Shown: positions 25,241 through 34,850, numbered from the stretch's first letter. The stretch: 64,000 nucleotides of DNA from Candidatus Fluviicola riflensis (GCA_002243285.1 CP022585.1:1662641-1726640), one strand, 5' to 3'. Numbers and translations are program-made. Notes: a model not told the origin generated them from the letters alone.

Positions 25241-26140
25241 ATGAACAATTATTTAGACCAATTAGAGGCGGAAGCCATTTACATTCTGCGCGAAGTAGCC
25301 GGACAATTCGACCGGCCTGCATTGCTCTTTTCCGGTGGAAAGGACAGTATTTGCTTAGTACATCTGGCGTTGAAAGCGTTTCGTCCGGGGAAATTTCCGT
25401 TTCCGCTGGTGCATGTAGACACCGGACACAATTTTCAGGAAGCGTTGGATTACCGTGATCAGCTGGTGGCAGAACTGGGTGAAGAACTGATAGTCCGTTC
25501 GGTAGAAGACACCATTCAACGGCAAAAATTGCAGGATGGTAAAGGAAAATTTCCGAGTAGGAATGCGCTTCAAACGTATACACTTTTGGAAACGATCGAT
25601 GAGTTTGAATTTGACGCCTGTATTGGCGGTGCGCGCCGGGACGAAGAAAAAGCGCGCGCCAAAGAACGCATTTTCTCGGTACGCGATGAGTTTGGCCAAT
25701 GGGATCCGAAATTGCAGCGTCCCGAATTGTGGAATATTTACAACGGTAAAATCGATAAAGGTGAAAATGTGCGCGTGTTTCCCATTAGTAACTGGACAGA
25801 ACTCGATGTTTGGAACTATATCAAACGCGAAAACATAACGTTGCCGTCGATCTACTTTACCCACAAGCGCGAATGCGTGCTCACCGAAAACGGACAACTC
25901 ATGGCGAATAACCGGTTTTTGGAGCTTGATTCGTCGGACCAATTAGTGACGCGAAATGTTCGTTACCGTACTGTTGGCGATATGACTTGTACCGCGGCTG
26001 TTGAAAGCGAAGCACATACAGTTGACGACATCATTTCGGAAATCAAAGCGGCTAAAATCTCGGAACGCGGAGCCACACGCATGGACGACCGCATCAGTGA
26101 AGCCGCGATGGAAGACCGGAAAAAAGGAGGATATTTTTAA
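25241..26140 (+). CDS. cysD: sulfate adenylyltransferase subunit 2
   Basis: This is a 299-residue ATP sulfurylase small subunit that makes APS from sulfate and ATP together with CysN. The PP-loop is LLFSGGKDSICLVHLA (about 30-45). Other family features are PLVHVDTGHNFQEALDYRD, ACIGGARRDEEKARAKERIFS and FPISNWTELDVWNYI. The start at 25241 gives the usual length. The next gene, cysN, follows after a 101-base gap that holds an AT-rich inverted repeat. Confidence 0.96.
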   Translation: MNNYLDQLEAEAIYILREVAGQFDRPALLFSGGKDSICLVHLALKAFRPGKFPFPLVHVDTGHNFQEALDYRDQLVAELGEELIVRSVEDTIQRQKLQDGKGKFPSRNALQTYTLLETIDEFEFDACIGGARRDEEKARAKERIFSVRDEFGQWDPKLQRPELWNIYNGKIDKGENVRVFPISNWTELDVWNYIKRENITLPSIYFTHKRECVLTENGQLMANNRFLELDSSDQLVTRNVRYRTVGDMTCTAAVESEAHTVDDIISEIKAAKISERGATRMDDRISEAAMEDRKKGGYF

Positions 26141-26151
26141 ATTAATTTAAA

Positions 26152-26230
26152 ATTGAAAATGTAAAATTGACAAGGACGCGCTAGACATAAGCCAATTTTT
26201 CTTTTCAATTTTCAATTTTACATTTTCCAT
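26152..26230. repeat. AT-rich inverted repeat between cysD and cysN
   Basis: ATTGAAAATGTAAAATTGA (26152-26170) is the reverse complement of 26212-26230 with one mismatch. It belongs to the same family as the longer copy at 31310-31417. It could fold in the message between two operon genes and alter their ratio. Confidence 0.6.
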
Positions 26231-26241
26231 TAAAAAGAAAC

Positions 26242-27486
26242 ATGGAGTTACTAAGATTTTTCACCGCAGGAAACGTAGACGATGGCAAAAGCACGCTCAT
26301 CGGGCGGTTATTATACGACAGTGAATCGATTTCGACCGATATCATTGAAACACTCACACGTCAAAGTAAAACAACAGGCATAAATTCGGATATCGATTTG
26401 GCGCTGCTTACCGACGGACTTCGGGCCGAACGCGAACAGGGAATCACGATTGATGTAGCTTACAAGTATTTCACGACAGAAAAGCGCAAGTTTATCATCG
26501 CCGATACGCCCGGACATATTCAGTATACGCGCAATATGTTTACCGGAGCGTCTAATGCCAATCTGGCGATTATTTTGGTAGATGCGCGCAACGGAATTAC
26601 TGATCAAACGAAGCGACACAGTATTATTTCGTCCATTTTGGGCATTCCACATGTGTTGGTGTGTGTGAATAAAATGGATTTGGTGAATTACAGCGAAACC
26701 GTTTATAATGAAATTCAGGCTGCATATACTGAATTTGCCGCACCGTTGAATCTCAAACAGGTTTCATTTATTCCAACAAGTGCTTTGGCAGGTGACAATG
26801 TGGTGCATACTTCAGAAAAACTTTCGTGGTATGATGGACCTTCATTACTCGGTTTTCTTGAAACAATTGAAAACGCTGAAAATCAGCAGAAAGAAGAACC
26901 GCGTTTCCAGGTGCAATATGTGATTCGTCCGCAAACGGATGAACTGCACGACTATCGTGGTTATGCGGGAAGTATTCTCAGCGGACATTTCCGGGTTGGG
27001 GACAGTGTTCAGGTATTGCCTTCAGGTTTGGAAACAAGAGTCAGCGCCATTGAACTCAATCGGAAAAATGTGCAGGAAGCATTTCGCGGAGAAGCAGTTG
27101 TCATTCATTTAGCCGAAGATCTGGATGTGAGTCGGGGGAACACGATTGTGCCGGTTGATCAGCTTCCCCGAACAGAAAAATCATTGGAGGCAACGATTTG
27201 CTGGATGGATAACACACCTTTTCAGCCGGGACAAAAATTGCTTTTGCAGCAGAATAGCTTTCGCACCAAAGCCGTATTGAAGGAATTGAGTGGTAAAATC
27301 GATATTCATTCCTACGAACAATTGGAAAGTGATGGTAGCCTGAAACTGAACGATTTTGCGCATGTGACCATTAAAACGGCAGAGGCTGTGAGTACTGATC
27401 CTTACAGCGTGAATCGCAAAACAGGATCGTTTGTTTTGATCAATGAAAACACGAATAATACCGTAGCTGCCGGAATTTTTAACTGA
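26242..27486 (+). CDS. cysN: sulfate adenylyltransferase subunit 1 (GTPase)
   Basis: This is the 414-residue regulatory GTPase subunit of ATP sulfurylase. The G1 motif is AGNVDDGKSTLIGRLLYD, G3 is IADTPGH and G4 is VCVNKMDLV; REQGITIDVAYKYF is the switch I region. Translation-factor beta barrels follow. At 414 residues it lacks a fused APS kinase (CysC) domain, in keeping with an APS-reducing pathway. GTP hydrolysis drives APS formation by CysD. Confidence 0.95.
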   Translation: MELLRFFTAGNVDDGKSTLIGRLLYDSESISTDIIETLTRQSKTTGINSDIDLALLTDGLRAEREQGITIDVAYKYFTTEKRKFIIADTPGHIQYTRNMFTGASNANLAIILVDARNGITDQTKRHSIISSILGIPHVLVCVNKMDLVNYSETVYNEIQAAYTEFAAPLNLKQVSFIPTSALAGDNVVHTSEKLSWYDGPSLLGFLETIENAENQQKEEPRFQVQYVIRPQTDELHDYRGYAGSILSGHFRVGDSVQVLPSGLETRVSAIELNRKNVQEAFRGEAVVIHLAEDLDVSRGNTIVPVDQLPRTEKSLEATICWMDNTPFQPGQKLLLQQNSFRTKAVLKELSGKIDIHSYEQLESDGSLKLNDFAHVTIKTAEAVSTDPYSVNRKTGSFVLINENTNNTVAAGIFN

Positions 27487-27509
27487 TACTCAACAATAAA
27501 TTAAACAAC

Positions 27510-28520
27510 ATGATTCAGACAGACGTCATTATCATTGGTGCCGGTCCGGTTGGACTCTTCACCGTTTTTGAAGCAGGATTATTGAAATTGAAATGTCATT
27601 TAATTGACTCGTTACCGCAACCGGGTGGTCAGTGTTCGGAGATCTATCCGAAGAAACCAATTTATGATATTCCCGGCTTTCCTTCTGTTTTGGCCGGTGA
27701 ATTAGTGGATAACCTGATGCAACAAATAGCGCCGTTCAAACCCGGATTTACGTTGGGAGAAGCTGCTCAGTCAATTGATAAACAAGAAGACGGTTCTTTT
27801 GTTGTAACAACCGTAAAAGGAACCAAACACCAGGCACCTGTAGTTATGATCGCCGGTGGATTGGGCGTTTTTGAACCGCGAAAACCACCTATTGCAACTA
27901 TTGCCGATTTTGAAGAAAAAGGAGTTGATTACATGATCAAAGATCCCGAAGTGTATCGTGGTAAACGATGTGTGATCGCCGGTGGTGGTGATTCGGCGCT
28001 GGACTGGTCGATTTATTTGGCTGAGCGGGAAATTGCTTCCGAGGTGACATTGGTTCACCGCAACAGTTCATTCCGCGGGCATCTGGATTCAGTTCAAAAA
28101 GTTATTGATTTGGCCGAAAGCGGAAAAATCAATCTCATTACCGAATCGGAAGTGGTTGGTTTAAATGGTGGTTCACAATTGGAGCAGGTTGTTATTCATC
28201 ATTCGAAAACCGGAGAAATCATTACGGAAGCTGACCATTTTATTCCATTGTTTGGCTTGAAACCTTCATTGGGTCCGATTGCGGGCTGGGGGTTGGAAAT
28301 TGAAAAAGGCGCTATAAAAGTTGATACGCTTGATTATTCTACCAACATTCCCGGAATTTATGCGATTGGAGATGTGAATGTATACGAAGGAAAACTCAAA
28401 TTGATTTTGTGTGGTTTTCATGAAGGAACGCTGGCTGTTCAATCGGCATTTGCACGCATTCATCCCGAGAAGAAAAATGTATTGAAGTACACAACGGTGA
28501 ATGGGATTCAAGGGTTTTAG
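27510..28520 (+). CDS. ferredoxin-NADP reductase-like flavoprotein (TrxR-fold, YumC type)
   Basis: This is a 336-residue FAD/NAD(P)H oxidoreductase. The FAD site is VIIIGAGPVGLFTVFEAG and the PQPGGQCSEIYPKKPIYDIPGFP segment is typical of the YumC group. The NADP site is CVIAGGGDSALDWSIYLA, followed by IYAIGDVNVYEG. No CxxC redox pair is present, so it is not a thioredoxin reductase. It probably moves electrons from NADPH to ferredoxin, and could feed the sulfite reductase in the same operon. It is the last gene before a strong hairpin. Confidence 0.92.
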   Translation: MIQTDVIIIGAGPVGLFTVFEAGLLKLKCHLIDSLPQPGGQCSEIYPKKPIYDIPGFPSVLAGELVDNLMQQIAPFKPGFTLGEAAQSIDKQEDGSFVVTTVKGTKHQAPVVMIAGGLGVFEPRKPPIATIADFEEKGVDYMIKDPEVYRGKRCVIAGGGDSALDWSIYLAEREIASEVTLVHRNSSFRGHLDSVQKVIDLAESGKINLITESEVVGLNGGSQLEQVVIHHSKTGEIITEADHFIPLFGLKPSLGPIAGWGLEIEKGAIKVDTLDYSTNIPGIYAIGDVNVYEGKLKLILCGFHEGTLAVQSAFARIHPEKKNVLKYTTVNGIQGF

Positions 28521-28538
28521 GAACCATGAAACAAATAT

Positions 28539-28581
28539 AATGCTGAATTTTGAATGGGATATTCATTCAAAATTCAGCATT
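28539..28581. terminator. 18-bp hairpin between convergent genes
   Basis: AATGCTGAATTTTGAATG (28539-28556) is the exact reverse complement of 28564-28581, with a 7-base loop. It lies between the plus-strand sulfate operon and a minus-strand gene, so it may end transcription from both sides. The right arm matches sequence at 799-815 and 14722-14735, so it belongs to a repeated family. Confidence 0.6.
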
Positions 28582-28595
28582 AATCCATTCAAAAT

Positions 28596-29036
28596 TTATT
28601 CATGGCTGTGTCCTTCGTGATCATGGTCATGCTCTTCGTTGGCAGAACACAATCCTACGATTTCATGAAAAACATCGTGCAAGGAAGCCAATGAAGCTGT
28701 AATTTGAGCATCAGTTGCTCCGGCCTTAATTGATTTTTGCAGTTTTTTGGAATCGGTAACTAATTTATTTACCGCTTTCTTAACCTTTTTATTGTTGAAA
28801 TCAGCAGGAATCTCTGATGCTTTCAAGGCTTCTGCTTTTTCAACCATTTCTCCGATGCGTGTTTTGATCGGTTCCAGGTTTCCTTCTTCACTTGGGTGAA
28901 AGGTTTGGGACATGACTTTGTGAAAATCGGTCAACGCCGTCCATGAACTGAGATTTGATTGTGCATTTCCGGTGTTGCTGATCGCGGCAATGAACAACAA
29001 ACAAAGTGTTGCGAGTGATAATTGAAGTGTTTTCAT
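28596..29036 (-). CDS. secreted protein with His-rich C-terminus
   Basis: This is a 146-residue protein with a clear signal peptide (KTLQLSLATLCLLFIAAISNTGNA). The mature part is mainly helical, with many Lys and Ala, and ends in a His/Asp/Glu tail (HDHDHEGHSHE) that could bind metal such as zinc, copper or nickel. I do not recognise the family. Met 12 of the longer frame (29036) is used because it begins the signal peptide, and a -7 box lies 33 bases upstream. Confidence 0.75.
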   Translation of the reverse strand: MKTLQLSLATLCLLFIAAISNTGNAQSNLSSWTALTDFHKVMSQTFHPSEEGNLEPIKTRIGEMVEKAEALKASEIPADFNNKKVKKAVNKLVTDSKKLQKSIKAGATDAQITASLASLHDVFHEIVGLCSANEEHDHDHEGHSHE

Positions 29037-29068
29037 ATTTGTAAATTGGTTTAAATGAGTTGTTGGCA

Positions 29069-29076
29069 CAAAGGTA
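29069..29076 (-). promoter_or_regulatory. -7 promoter box of the His-rich protein gene
   Basis: On the minus strand the sequence is TACCTTTG, exact to TAnnTTTG, with the predicted transcript starting near 29062, 26 bases before the start codon. No clear -33 TTG is seen. Confidence 0.45.
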
Positions 29077-29209
29077 GATAATCACATCTTGTTATAGAAC
29101 TATCCGATCTCATTTGAAAACAAGGAATTTATTTGTATAAATTCCATCTAAAAATTGTAATAAGGGTGTTTTTGTAAGCATGAAACATATCAATTCCGTT
29201 CGGAGATAA

Positions 29210-29239
29210 AAAAAGCGTGAGAAGATTCCCACGCTTTTT
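29210..29239 (-). terminator. intrinsic terminator after the aminopeptidase gene
   Basis: AAAAAGCGTG (29210-29219) pairs with CACGCTTTTT (29230-29239) around a 10-base loop. Read on the minus strand, it is a GC-rich stem with a T-run, 22 bases after the stop of the M1 aminopeptidase. Confidence 0.75.
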
Positions 29240-29261
29240 GTCGTTTATAGAATGGTGCGTT

Positions 29262-31217
29262 TTAGTGTTTCACCAATCGTCGTACTTTCAAATCGCTATT
29301 CGCATCGTTCACTTGCAATACATACGTTCCTTGCGCAGACGATCCTAAATCGATAAGTGTTTCCTGTTCAAACGAAACCGTTTTGATCGCTCGTCCTTTT
29401 GTATCGATTACTGTAAGTGTATACTTGCCCGGTTGTTGCATGGCTACAGTAAAAGGGCCATCTGTTGGATTCGGATAAATACTTACCGTGTTGGCAAACG
29501 TGTTTTCGTTGATTGCCGTCACGAAATTCACATCGTGTACAATGCTTCCGTTAGAATTGATGATCCAGTTTGCCGGATCGATAGAGAGGATATTCAACAC
29601 AGTTCCCGGATTTGAAACCAGGTATTGATTACTTGCTCCGCTCACATCAAAACGAATAATTGTATCGGCAACTCCCTGCCGGTCAAAGCGAATTTCCAGG
29701 TCATTGGTAAAAAACGGCGTTACTGCACTTGCTGAAGTTGTTTGCGAAATTTCCAGTAGCAAATCAGTGCCAACCATGTTCCATCGTGCCGAATAAGTAG
29801 GGAAACCTTCTCCGAAATACCATTCCTCCATGAAATTGGTAAAATCCATTCCGGTTACGTCTTCCATTACCTGGATAAAATCAACCCCCAAAGCGGTTGA
29901 ATGTGCATATTGTGTTTGGTATTGACGCAATCCTGCAAAGAACAAGCTGTCATTGTCAATTAGAAATCGTAATGTGTGAACAATAGACGCGCCTTTGTCA
30001 TAGGTTAATCGTCCGGAGAAAATACGTCCTTCGTTCAAGCTGTCTTCTACCCAAACACTTCCGTCAGGCACAGATTTTACATTGTCATGACGATCAAGCA
30101 TATCACCTTGCTGCTGTCCGGGGTAGAGGTTTTCCAGCATCAGGTACTCGGAATAAGAAGCAAAACCTTCATTTATCCAAATATCCGACCATGAAGCGCA
30201 GGTCACGTGATCGCCCCACCATTGATGTCCCAATTCATGCGAGGTAAGCCCTCTGCTGAAAGAACCCTGTGTAGTCATGGTTTGATGTTCCATTCCACCA
30301 CCGATTGGGGCCATAGAATGGCCGTATTTTTCATCAGCGAACGGGTAAGGGCCAAATAAATCGGCGAAAAGTTCCATAAAATCGACTGTTTCATCAATGT
30401 CATCCTGGAAATTGAGTAAGGTCTGCGGATTATCGTAAATGAAATTCTGGATTGTCACCGGACCTGAATTAGACGGATTAGCGGTAACGGTATATTCCAC
30501 ATACTGAGCAACGGCAACTGAAATCAGGTAATAATCAATGGCATGTCGGTGCTTCCATTCAAAGCGATGCGTACCATTTCCTAAATCGACCACTTGTTCC
30601 AAAATTCCGTTTGATCCGGCTTTACAAGCAGTTGGAACAGTGATATGAAAAGCAGAACTGTCGGCTTTATCTCTAAGCGATTGTTTTACCGGAAACCATT
30701 CATAAGCAGAAAATGGTTCAGAAAGCGACCACGTAACCTGGTTTCCCCAGGAAGGTGAAAAATCATTGGTCATTCCGCTTCCGCCTAATGGATTGCTGGC
30801 AGCGGTTGGCGGAGTCCCCTGGTAATCAACCCGAATCACAAATGACTGATTGGTCGTGGCATTTACGGGAACTTTCAAAGCGGTGGCATTTCTGCTGTAA
30901 CTAACCGGATTTCCGTCAACTTCAATGGAATTGATGACAAATGTTGGAAATAATTCCAGCAAAGCCGAATCGAGGTTCTCGCGTGCCGAGGCATGAATTT
31001 CAACGGCTCCCGAAAGTGTGGTAGCTGTGTTGGTCATATTGAGGTCCAGGAAATAAAAGTGAACATCGTAGCGTTCCGTTTCAGCAATTTGAGATAATGT
31101 AAACGTATTGCTTTTGAGCTGTTTATGAGCCGATTTTACATGCGAACAGTTGCCCTTGGCATCCTGGCCAAAAGAAAATAATGGGAGAAAAAGAAGGGAG
31201 AGAAGAGAATGTTTCAT
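29262..31217 (-). CDS. M1 family aminopeptidase with T9SS sorting domain
   Basis: This is a 651-residue secreted zinc aminopeptidase. A signal peptide (about 1-17) is followed by the M1 N-terminal beta domain. The exopeptidase motif reads GGGMEHQTM, and the zinc site HELGHQWWGDH (about 328-338) is followed by the Glu-containing WINEGFASYSEYLM. The last 80 residues, starting around VSIYPNPTDGPFTVAMQQPGK, form a type A sorting domain of the type IX secretion system, so the enzyme is exported to the cell surface or medium. It probably degrades peptides for nutrition. A T9SS exporter must be encoded elsewhere. Confidence 0.93.
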   Translation of the reverse strand: MKHSLLSLLFLPLFSFGQDAKGNCSHVKSAHKQLKSNTFTLSQIAETERYDVHFYFLDLNMTNTATTLSGAVEIHASARENLDSALLELFPTFVINSIEVDGNPVSYSRNATALKVPVNATTNQSFVIRVDYQGTPPTAASNPLGGSGMTNDFSPSWGNQVTWSLSEPFSAYEWFPVKQSLRDKADSSAFHITVPTACKAGSNGILEQVVDLGNGTHRFEWKHRHAIDYYLISVAVAQYVEYTVTANPSNSGPVTIQNFIYDNPQTLLNFQDDIDETVDFMELFADLFGPYPFADEKYGHSMAPIGGGMEHQTMTTQGSFSRGLTSHELGHQWWGDHVTCASWSDIWINEGFASYSEYLMLENLYPGQQQGDMLDRHDNVKSVPDGSVWVEDSLNEGRIFSGRLTYDKGASIVHTLRFLIDNDSLFFAGLRQYQTQYAHSTALGVDFIQVMEDVTGMDFTNFMEEWYFGEGFPTYSARWNMVGTDLLLEISQTTSASAVTPFFTNDLEIRFDRQGVADTIIRFDVSGASNQYLVSNPGTVLNILSIDPANWIINSNGSIVHDVNFVTAINENTFANTVSIYPNPTDGPFTVAMQQPGKYTLTVIDTKGRAIKTVSFEQETLIDLGSSAQGTYVLQVNDANSDLKVRRLVKH

Positions 31218-31309
31218 TCATACAGTTTTAGTTCTACCAAATTACACAATGTTTCGCTTGAACATGATACCGCACAGAAAGTAATTACAGCCTTTCAGGC
31301 AAAAGTTAG

Positions 31310-31417
31310 TTGAAAATGTAAAATTGAAAAGGGGGATTTTTGGTAAGTACTCCGTTTTTGGAAACCTGAAGTAGAAAATCATCAAGTAACCGTCCCTTTT
31401 CAATTTTACATTTTCAA
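31310..31417. repeat. AT-rich element with perfect 24-bp inverted repeats
   Basis: The arm starting TTGAAAATGTAAAATTGAAA (31310-31333) is the exact reverse complement of 31394-31417, with 60 bases between. It fills much of the 320-base gap (31218-31537) between divergent genes; the rest holds only the kinase promoter box. It shares its core with repeats at 26152-26230 and 3041-3094. Confidence 0.7.
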
Positions 31418-31491
31418 TTTTCAATTCTGATTAACTTATTGAATGTCAAAAACCTGACGCTCATTTTTACGGGTGTCAAGTCGTTTTTCTC

Positions 31492-31499
31492 TACCTTTG
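31492..31499 (+). promoter_or_regulatory. -7 promoter box of the hybrid kinase gene
   Basis: TACCTTTG matches TAnnTTTG exactly; transcription would start near 31506, 32 bases before the start codon. The -33 region lacks a clear TTG. Confidence 0.5.
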
Positions 31500-31537
31500 T
31501 ACTGTTTTGAAACTGATCACGTCGAAAATTGGGGAGA

Positions 31538-34500
31538 ATGGATAAACCCTTCCTGCATAGCGCTTTCGGAATAACACTAGCTGTTGTTCTGATGACCTCT
31601 ATCGGGTTCGGACAATCCGCTGCCCCAAAGTCTGAAGCTACAAGCGTGGTGAAACTTCTCCGCCAAAGTAAGAAGCAGGCTGCTTCAGACCCCGATTCTG
31701 CCTACCAATTGCTTTTAGCTGCCAAACTTCAGTTAAACGAATCGACAGATAAACGGCTTCGTTACCAGGTATATTCAATGCTGGCCGAAACCGAAAAAAA
31801 TACCAAACGACAAATCATCGCCAGTTTGAATGCCGTAAATGCTGCCGAGCAGTTAAACGACACCATGCTCATTGCGGAAGGCCATCATAATCTTGCAAAA
31901 AGCTACAAGCGATTGCAGATCTTTGACCGAGTGATGTTCCACCTGGAAAAAGCGGAGTTTTTGTACGGTAAGAAATCGCAATGGAAAAAACGTGCACAAG
32001 TACTGGTTTTAATGGGACATACTGCGGTGGATTTATCCAACACACAAAAAAATCGCCACTATTTAGATGTCGCCCGTCGGTATTATAGGCTAGCCCTACA
32101 TTATTATAAAGCACAAAAAGATAAACGGAATCAGTTATCGATCAATATCGCACTCGGCAATCTTTACATGCGTTATTATGGGTTTGAAAAAGATGAGAAG
32201 TACATCCGGAAATCCATTGCATTTTCGAAGCTTTCGCTAGCGATGACCGGAAATGATACCAACAGTGCTTCGGCTCCGTATTGTATCGGAAATATAGGTG
32301 AAGCATATGGTTTAATGGGCGATCGGGAGAAAGAACAATCGTATTTCCTGCGGGCGTTGAGAGGTTACGAAATGAACCTTGATTATACTTCGCTGGCCGA
32401 ACAGCAATTGTTGATGGCGGCTTCATTGATGGCAACCAAAAATTATAAGGAAGCGCTTGGTTACCTCGAAGATTTCAAAACAAATGTAGAAGAACATCAC
32501 CTGATTACAGGTTTGCGGATGTACCACAAAATGAAGTCGGAAATTTTGTATGAAACCGGCGATACAAAAGGCGCGTACCTCAACCGGTTGGCGTATGAAA
32601 AAGAACTCGATTTTCAGTTGTACGAAGAAAAGGAGCAGGAAATCCTGCGCTTGCAGGTCGAAAATGAGATCATTGAGAAGGATAAACAAATCCAGTTACT
32701 CAATAGCACGAAGGAATTCCAAACCCGAAATATTGAAAATCAAGCCAAGATCAGGAACCTGCTGATCATTGGAGTTTTACTGGCTTTTTTGCTCGCAGGA
32801 GGCATTTACCTGAGATACCGTGAGAAAACGCGGATGCACAAGGTGATGGTGGATAAAAACGTGTTGCTGCAAAAATTATCAATCGTAGCCAGCGAAACGA
32901 TGAACGGTGTGATCATCACGGATAAAGACGGAACTCCCGAGTGGATGAACGAAGGTTATCAGCGCATGTTTGGCTGGGACTCAATCGAGGATTTCATCAA
33001 ACATACTGGCGAAGATTTCCTTTCATTGAGCAGTTTAACGCTGAAGGAACTGAGAAAGTACCAACAAATTGCTCTTCAGGAACGGCGGTCAATCACCTAC
33101 CAATCACACAATCAAACTAAAAGCGGTAAACGTCTTGACATTCAATCGTCGATGACACCTGTTTTTAATGAACGTGATGAATTGAGTTATTGGGTGCTGG
33201 TGGAAACAGATATTACCGAAATTTCCGTTGCGCGCGAAGTAGCCGAGCGTGAACAACAAATCACTGAAAATGCACTCAAAATTCAAGAATTGTTCATTGC
33301 CAATATTTCGCATGAAATTCGAACACCAATGAATGGGATTATGGGACTTTCCCGGCAAATGAAAGACATTGCACTGACCGTTCAGCAAAAAGAAATTGCC
33401 ACAACTATTGTTCAAACGGCAACCGGTTTGCTGCATGTGGTGAATGATTTGCTGGACCTTTCCAAGATTCGCGCCGGTAAAATGAATTTTGAGGCTACAC
33501 CGTTTGAACTGGAAGCATTGCTTGAAAATCTGCGCCGGACACAACAATTCAAATTCGACGAAAAACACCTTCATTTTTCCTGGTACATTGATAAAAGCGT
33601 GCCTAAATGGTTGTTGGGCGATCCGATCAGGGTGAACCAGATCTTGTTGAATCTTACCAGCAATGCGATCAAGTTTACCGAAAAAGGTCGTGTATCTATT
33701 TCCGTTACGTGTACCGATTTAAAAGATGATACGTTCATCGTTTCCTTTGCTGTTTCGGATACCGGGATCGGGATTCCAGCTGATAAACGAGAGTTTGTAT
33801 TCGAAAATTTTGCGCAGGTAGAAGATCACAGAACGCGCTTGGCAGGCGGAACCGGACTTGGATTAAGTATTTGTAAAACACTTGCAGAGGCTTTAGGCGG
33901 AAGTATTTCCCTGAAGAGCACTGATGGCCAGGGCTCTATCTTTACCGTGCAATTGCCTATGAAACCTGCCGCGGAACAACAAGTGAACAACCAACAAATT
34001 CCGGTTGAACCCGATAGTCGATTACTGGAGGGTATTTGTGTTTTGCTGGTGGAAGATAATAAAATCAACCAACGGGTAGCATTATATGAACTGGAATCGT
34101 GGCGGGCGGAAGTGTTGGTTGCTAATAATGCGGAGGAAGCATTCGACTGGCTTCACAAACGCAAGGTCGACATTATTCTGATGGATATTTCCATGCCTAA
34201 GATGGATGGATTGGAGGCAACACACATCATACGTACTACTTTCCCCGAACCTGTTTGCGCACTTCCTGTAATTGCATTGACGGCGTCGGCGATGACCAGC
34301 GATTTTCACAAGCACATGGAGGCTGGTATGAATGATTATTTGTCGAAACCTTACGAACCACAGGATTTGTACGCGATGTTATGTAAATGGCTTGGTAAAT
34401 CGATTCAGGAATTGTCCTGGAATGAATCGGAGCTTAAACCGGGCCATCAATCTACGTTGGTCGACGTGGAATTGTTGTACGAACGTTCGGGCGGAGATAA

Positions 34501-34798
34501 ATCCTATTTAGTGGAAATGTATGAAGTATTCCTGGAAAACATGCCGGAATATCTCAGGGAACTGGAAGAAGCTACGGGTTATGAAATCCATTCAGAAATA
34601 CGCGAGAAGGTACATAAAATACTCAGTCCGGCGCGCTTGTTTAAGCTGTCAACGATTGTCACAATGCTCGAACAAATGATGCGCGAAGATGAAGAGCCAG
34701 CCTTTTACACAGAATTGATGACCGCAATCGTCACAGATTTCGGACAGGTAGAATTGTTTATCAGGGAAGAATTGGAACGTGTAAAAACGGAATCGTAA
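31538..34798 (+). CDS. TPR-PAS hybrid sensor histidine kinase / response regulator with HPt-like end
   Basis: This is a 1086-residue all-in-one phosphorelay protein. A signal peptide or first helix (about 1-27) is followed by TPR repeats (30-370) likely outside the inner membrane, and a membrane helix NLLIIGVLLAFLLAGGIYL (about 405-425). A PAS domain follows (about 445-565), then HisKA with FIANISHEIRTPMNGIMGL. HATPase is seen as SNAIKFTEKG, DTGIGIP and GGTGLGLSICK. The receiver domain has LLVEDNKINQR, LMDISMPKMDG and the Lys in YLSKPYEP. The last 100 residues look like an HPt domain with His in VHKILSP, though the usual HxLKG is altered. ATG 31538 follows a GGGGAG stretch and is preferred to TTG 31529. 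The signal is unknown. Confidence 0.93.
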   Translation: MDKPFLHSAFGITLAVVLMTSIGFGQSAAPKSEATSVVKLLRQSKKQAASDPDSAYQLLLAAKLQLNESTDKRLRYQVYSMLAETEKNTKRQIIASLNAVNAAEQLNDTMLIAEGHHNLAKSYKRLQIFDRVMFHLEKAEFLYGKKSQWKKRAQVLVLMGHTAVDLSNTQKNRHYLDVARRYYRLALHYYKAQKDKRNQLSINIALGNLYMRYYGFEKDEKYIRKSIAFSKLSLAMTGNDTNSASAPYCIGNIGEAYGLMGDREKEQSYFLRALRGYEMNLDYTSLAEQQLLMAASLMATKNYKEALGYLEDFKTNVEEHHLITGLRMYHKMKSEILYETGDTKGAYLNRLAYEKELDFQLYEEKEQEILRLQVENEIIEKDKQIQLLNSTKEFQTRNIENQAKIRNLLIIGVLLAFLLAGGIYLRYREKTRMHKVMVDKNVLLQKLSIVASETMNGVIITDKDGTPEWMNEGYQRMFGWDSIEDFIKHTGEDFLSLSSLTLKELRKYQQIALQERRSITYQSHNQTKSGKRLDIQSSMTPVFNERDELSYWVLVETDITEISVAREVAEREQQITENALKIQELFIANISHEIRTPMNGIMGLSRQMKDIALTVQQKEIATTIVQTATGLLHVVNDLLDLSKIRAGKMNFEATPFELEALLENLRRTQQFKFDEKHLHFSWYIDKSVPKWLLGDPIRVNQILLNLTSNAIKFTEKGRVSISVTCTDLKDDTFIVSFAVSDTGIGIPADKREFVFENFAQVEDHRTRLAGGTGLGLSICKTLAEALGGSISLKSTDGQGSIFTVQLPMKPAAEQQVNNQQIPVEPDSRLLEGICVLLVEDNKINQRVALYELESWRAEVLVANNAEEAFDWLHKRKVDIILMDISMPKMDGLEATHIIRTTFPEPVCALPVIALTASAMTSDFHKHMEAGMNDYLSKPYEPQDLYAMLCKWLGKSIQELSWNESELKPGHQSTLVDVELLYERSGGDKSYLVEMYEVFLENMPEYLRELEEATGYEIHSEIREKVHKILSPARLFKLSTIVTMLEQMMREDEEPAFYTELMTAIVTDFGQVELFIREELERVKTES

Positions 34799-34850
34799 CT
34801 TTGTTATCGAATCGTATTTTCGTTTCCACGTTTCTAATAAGTGATTATCC

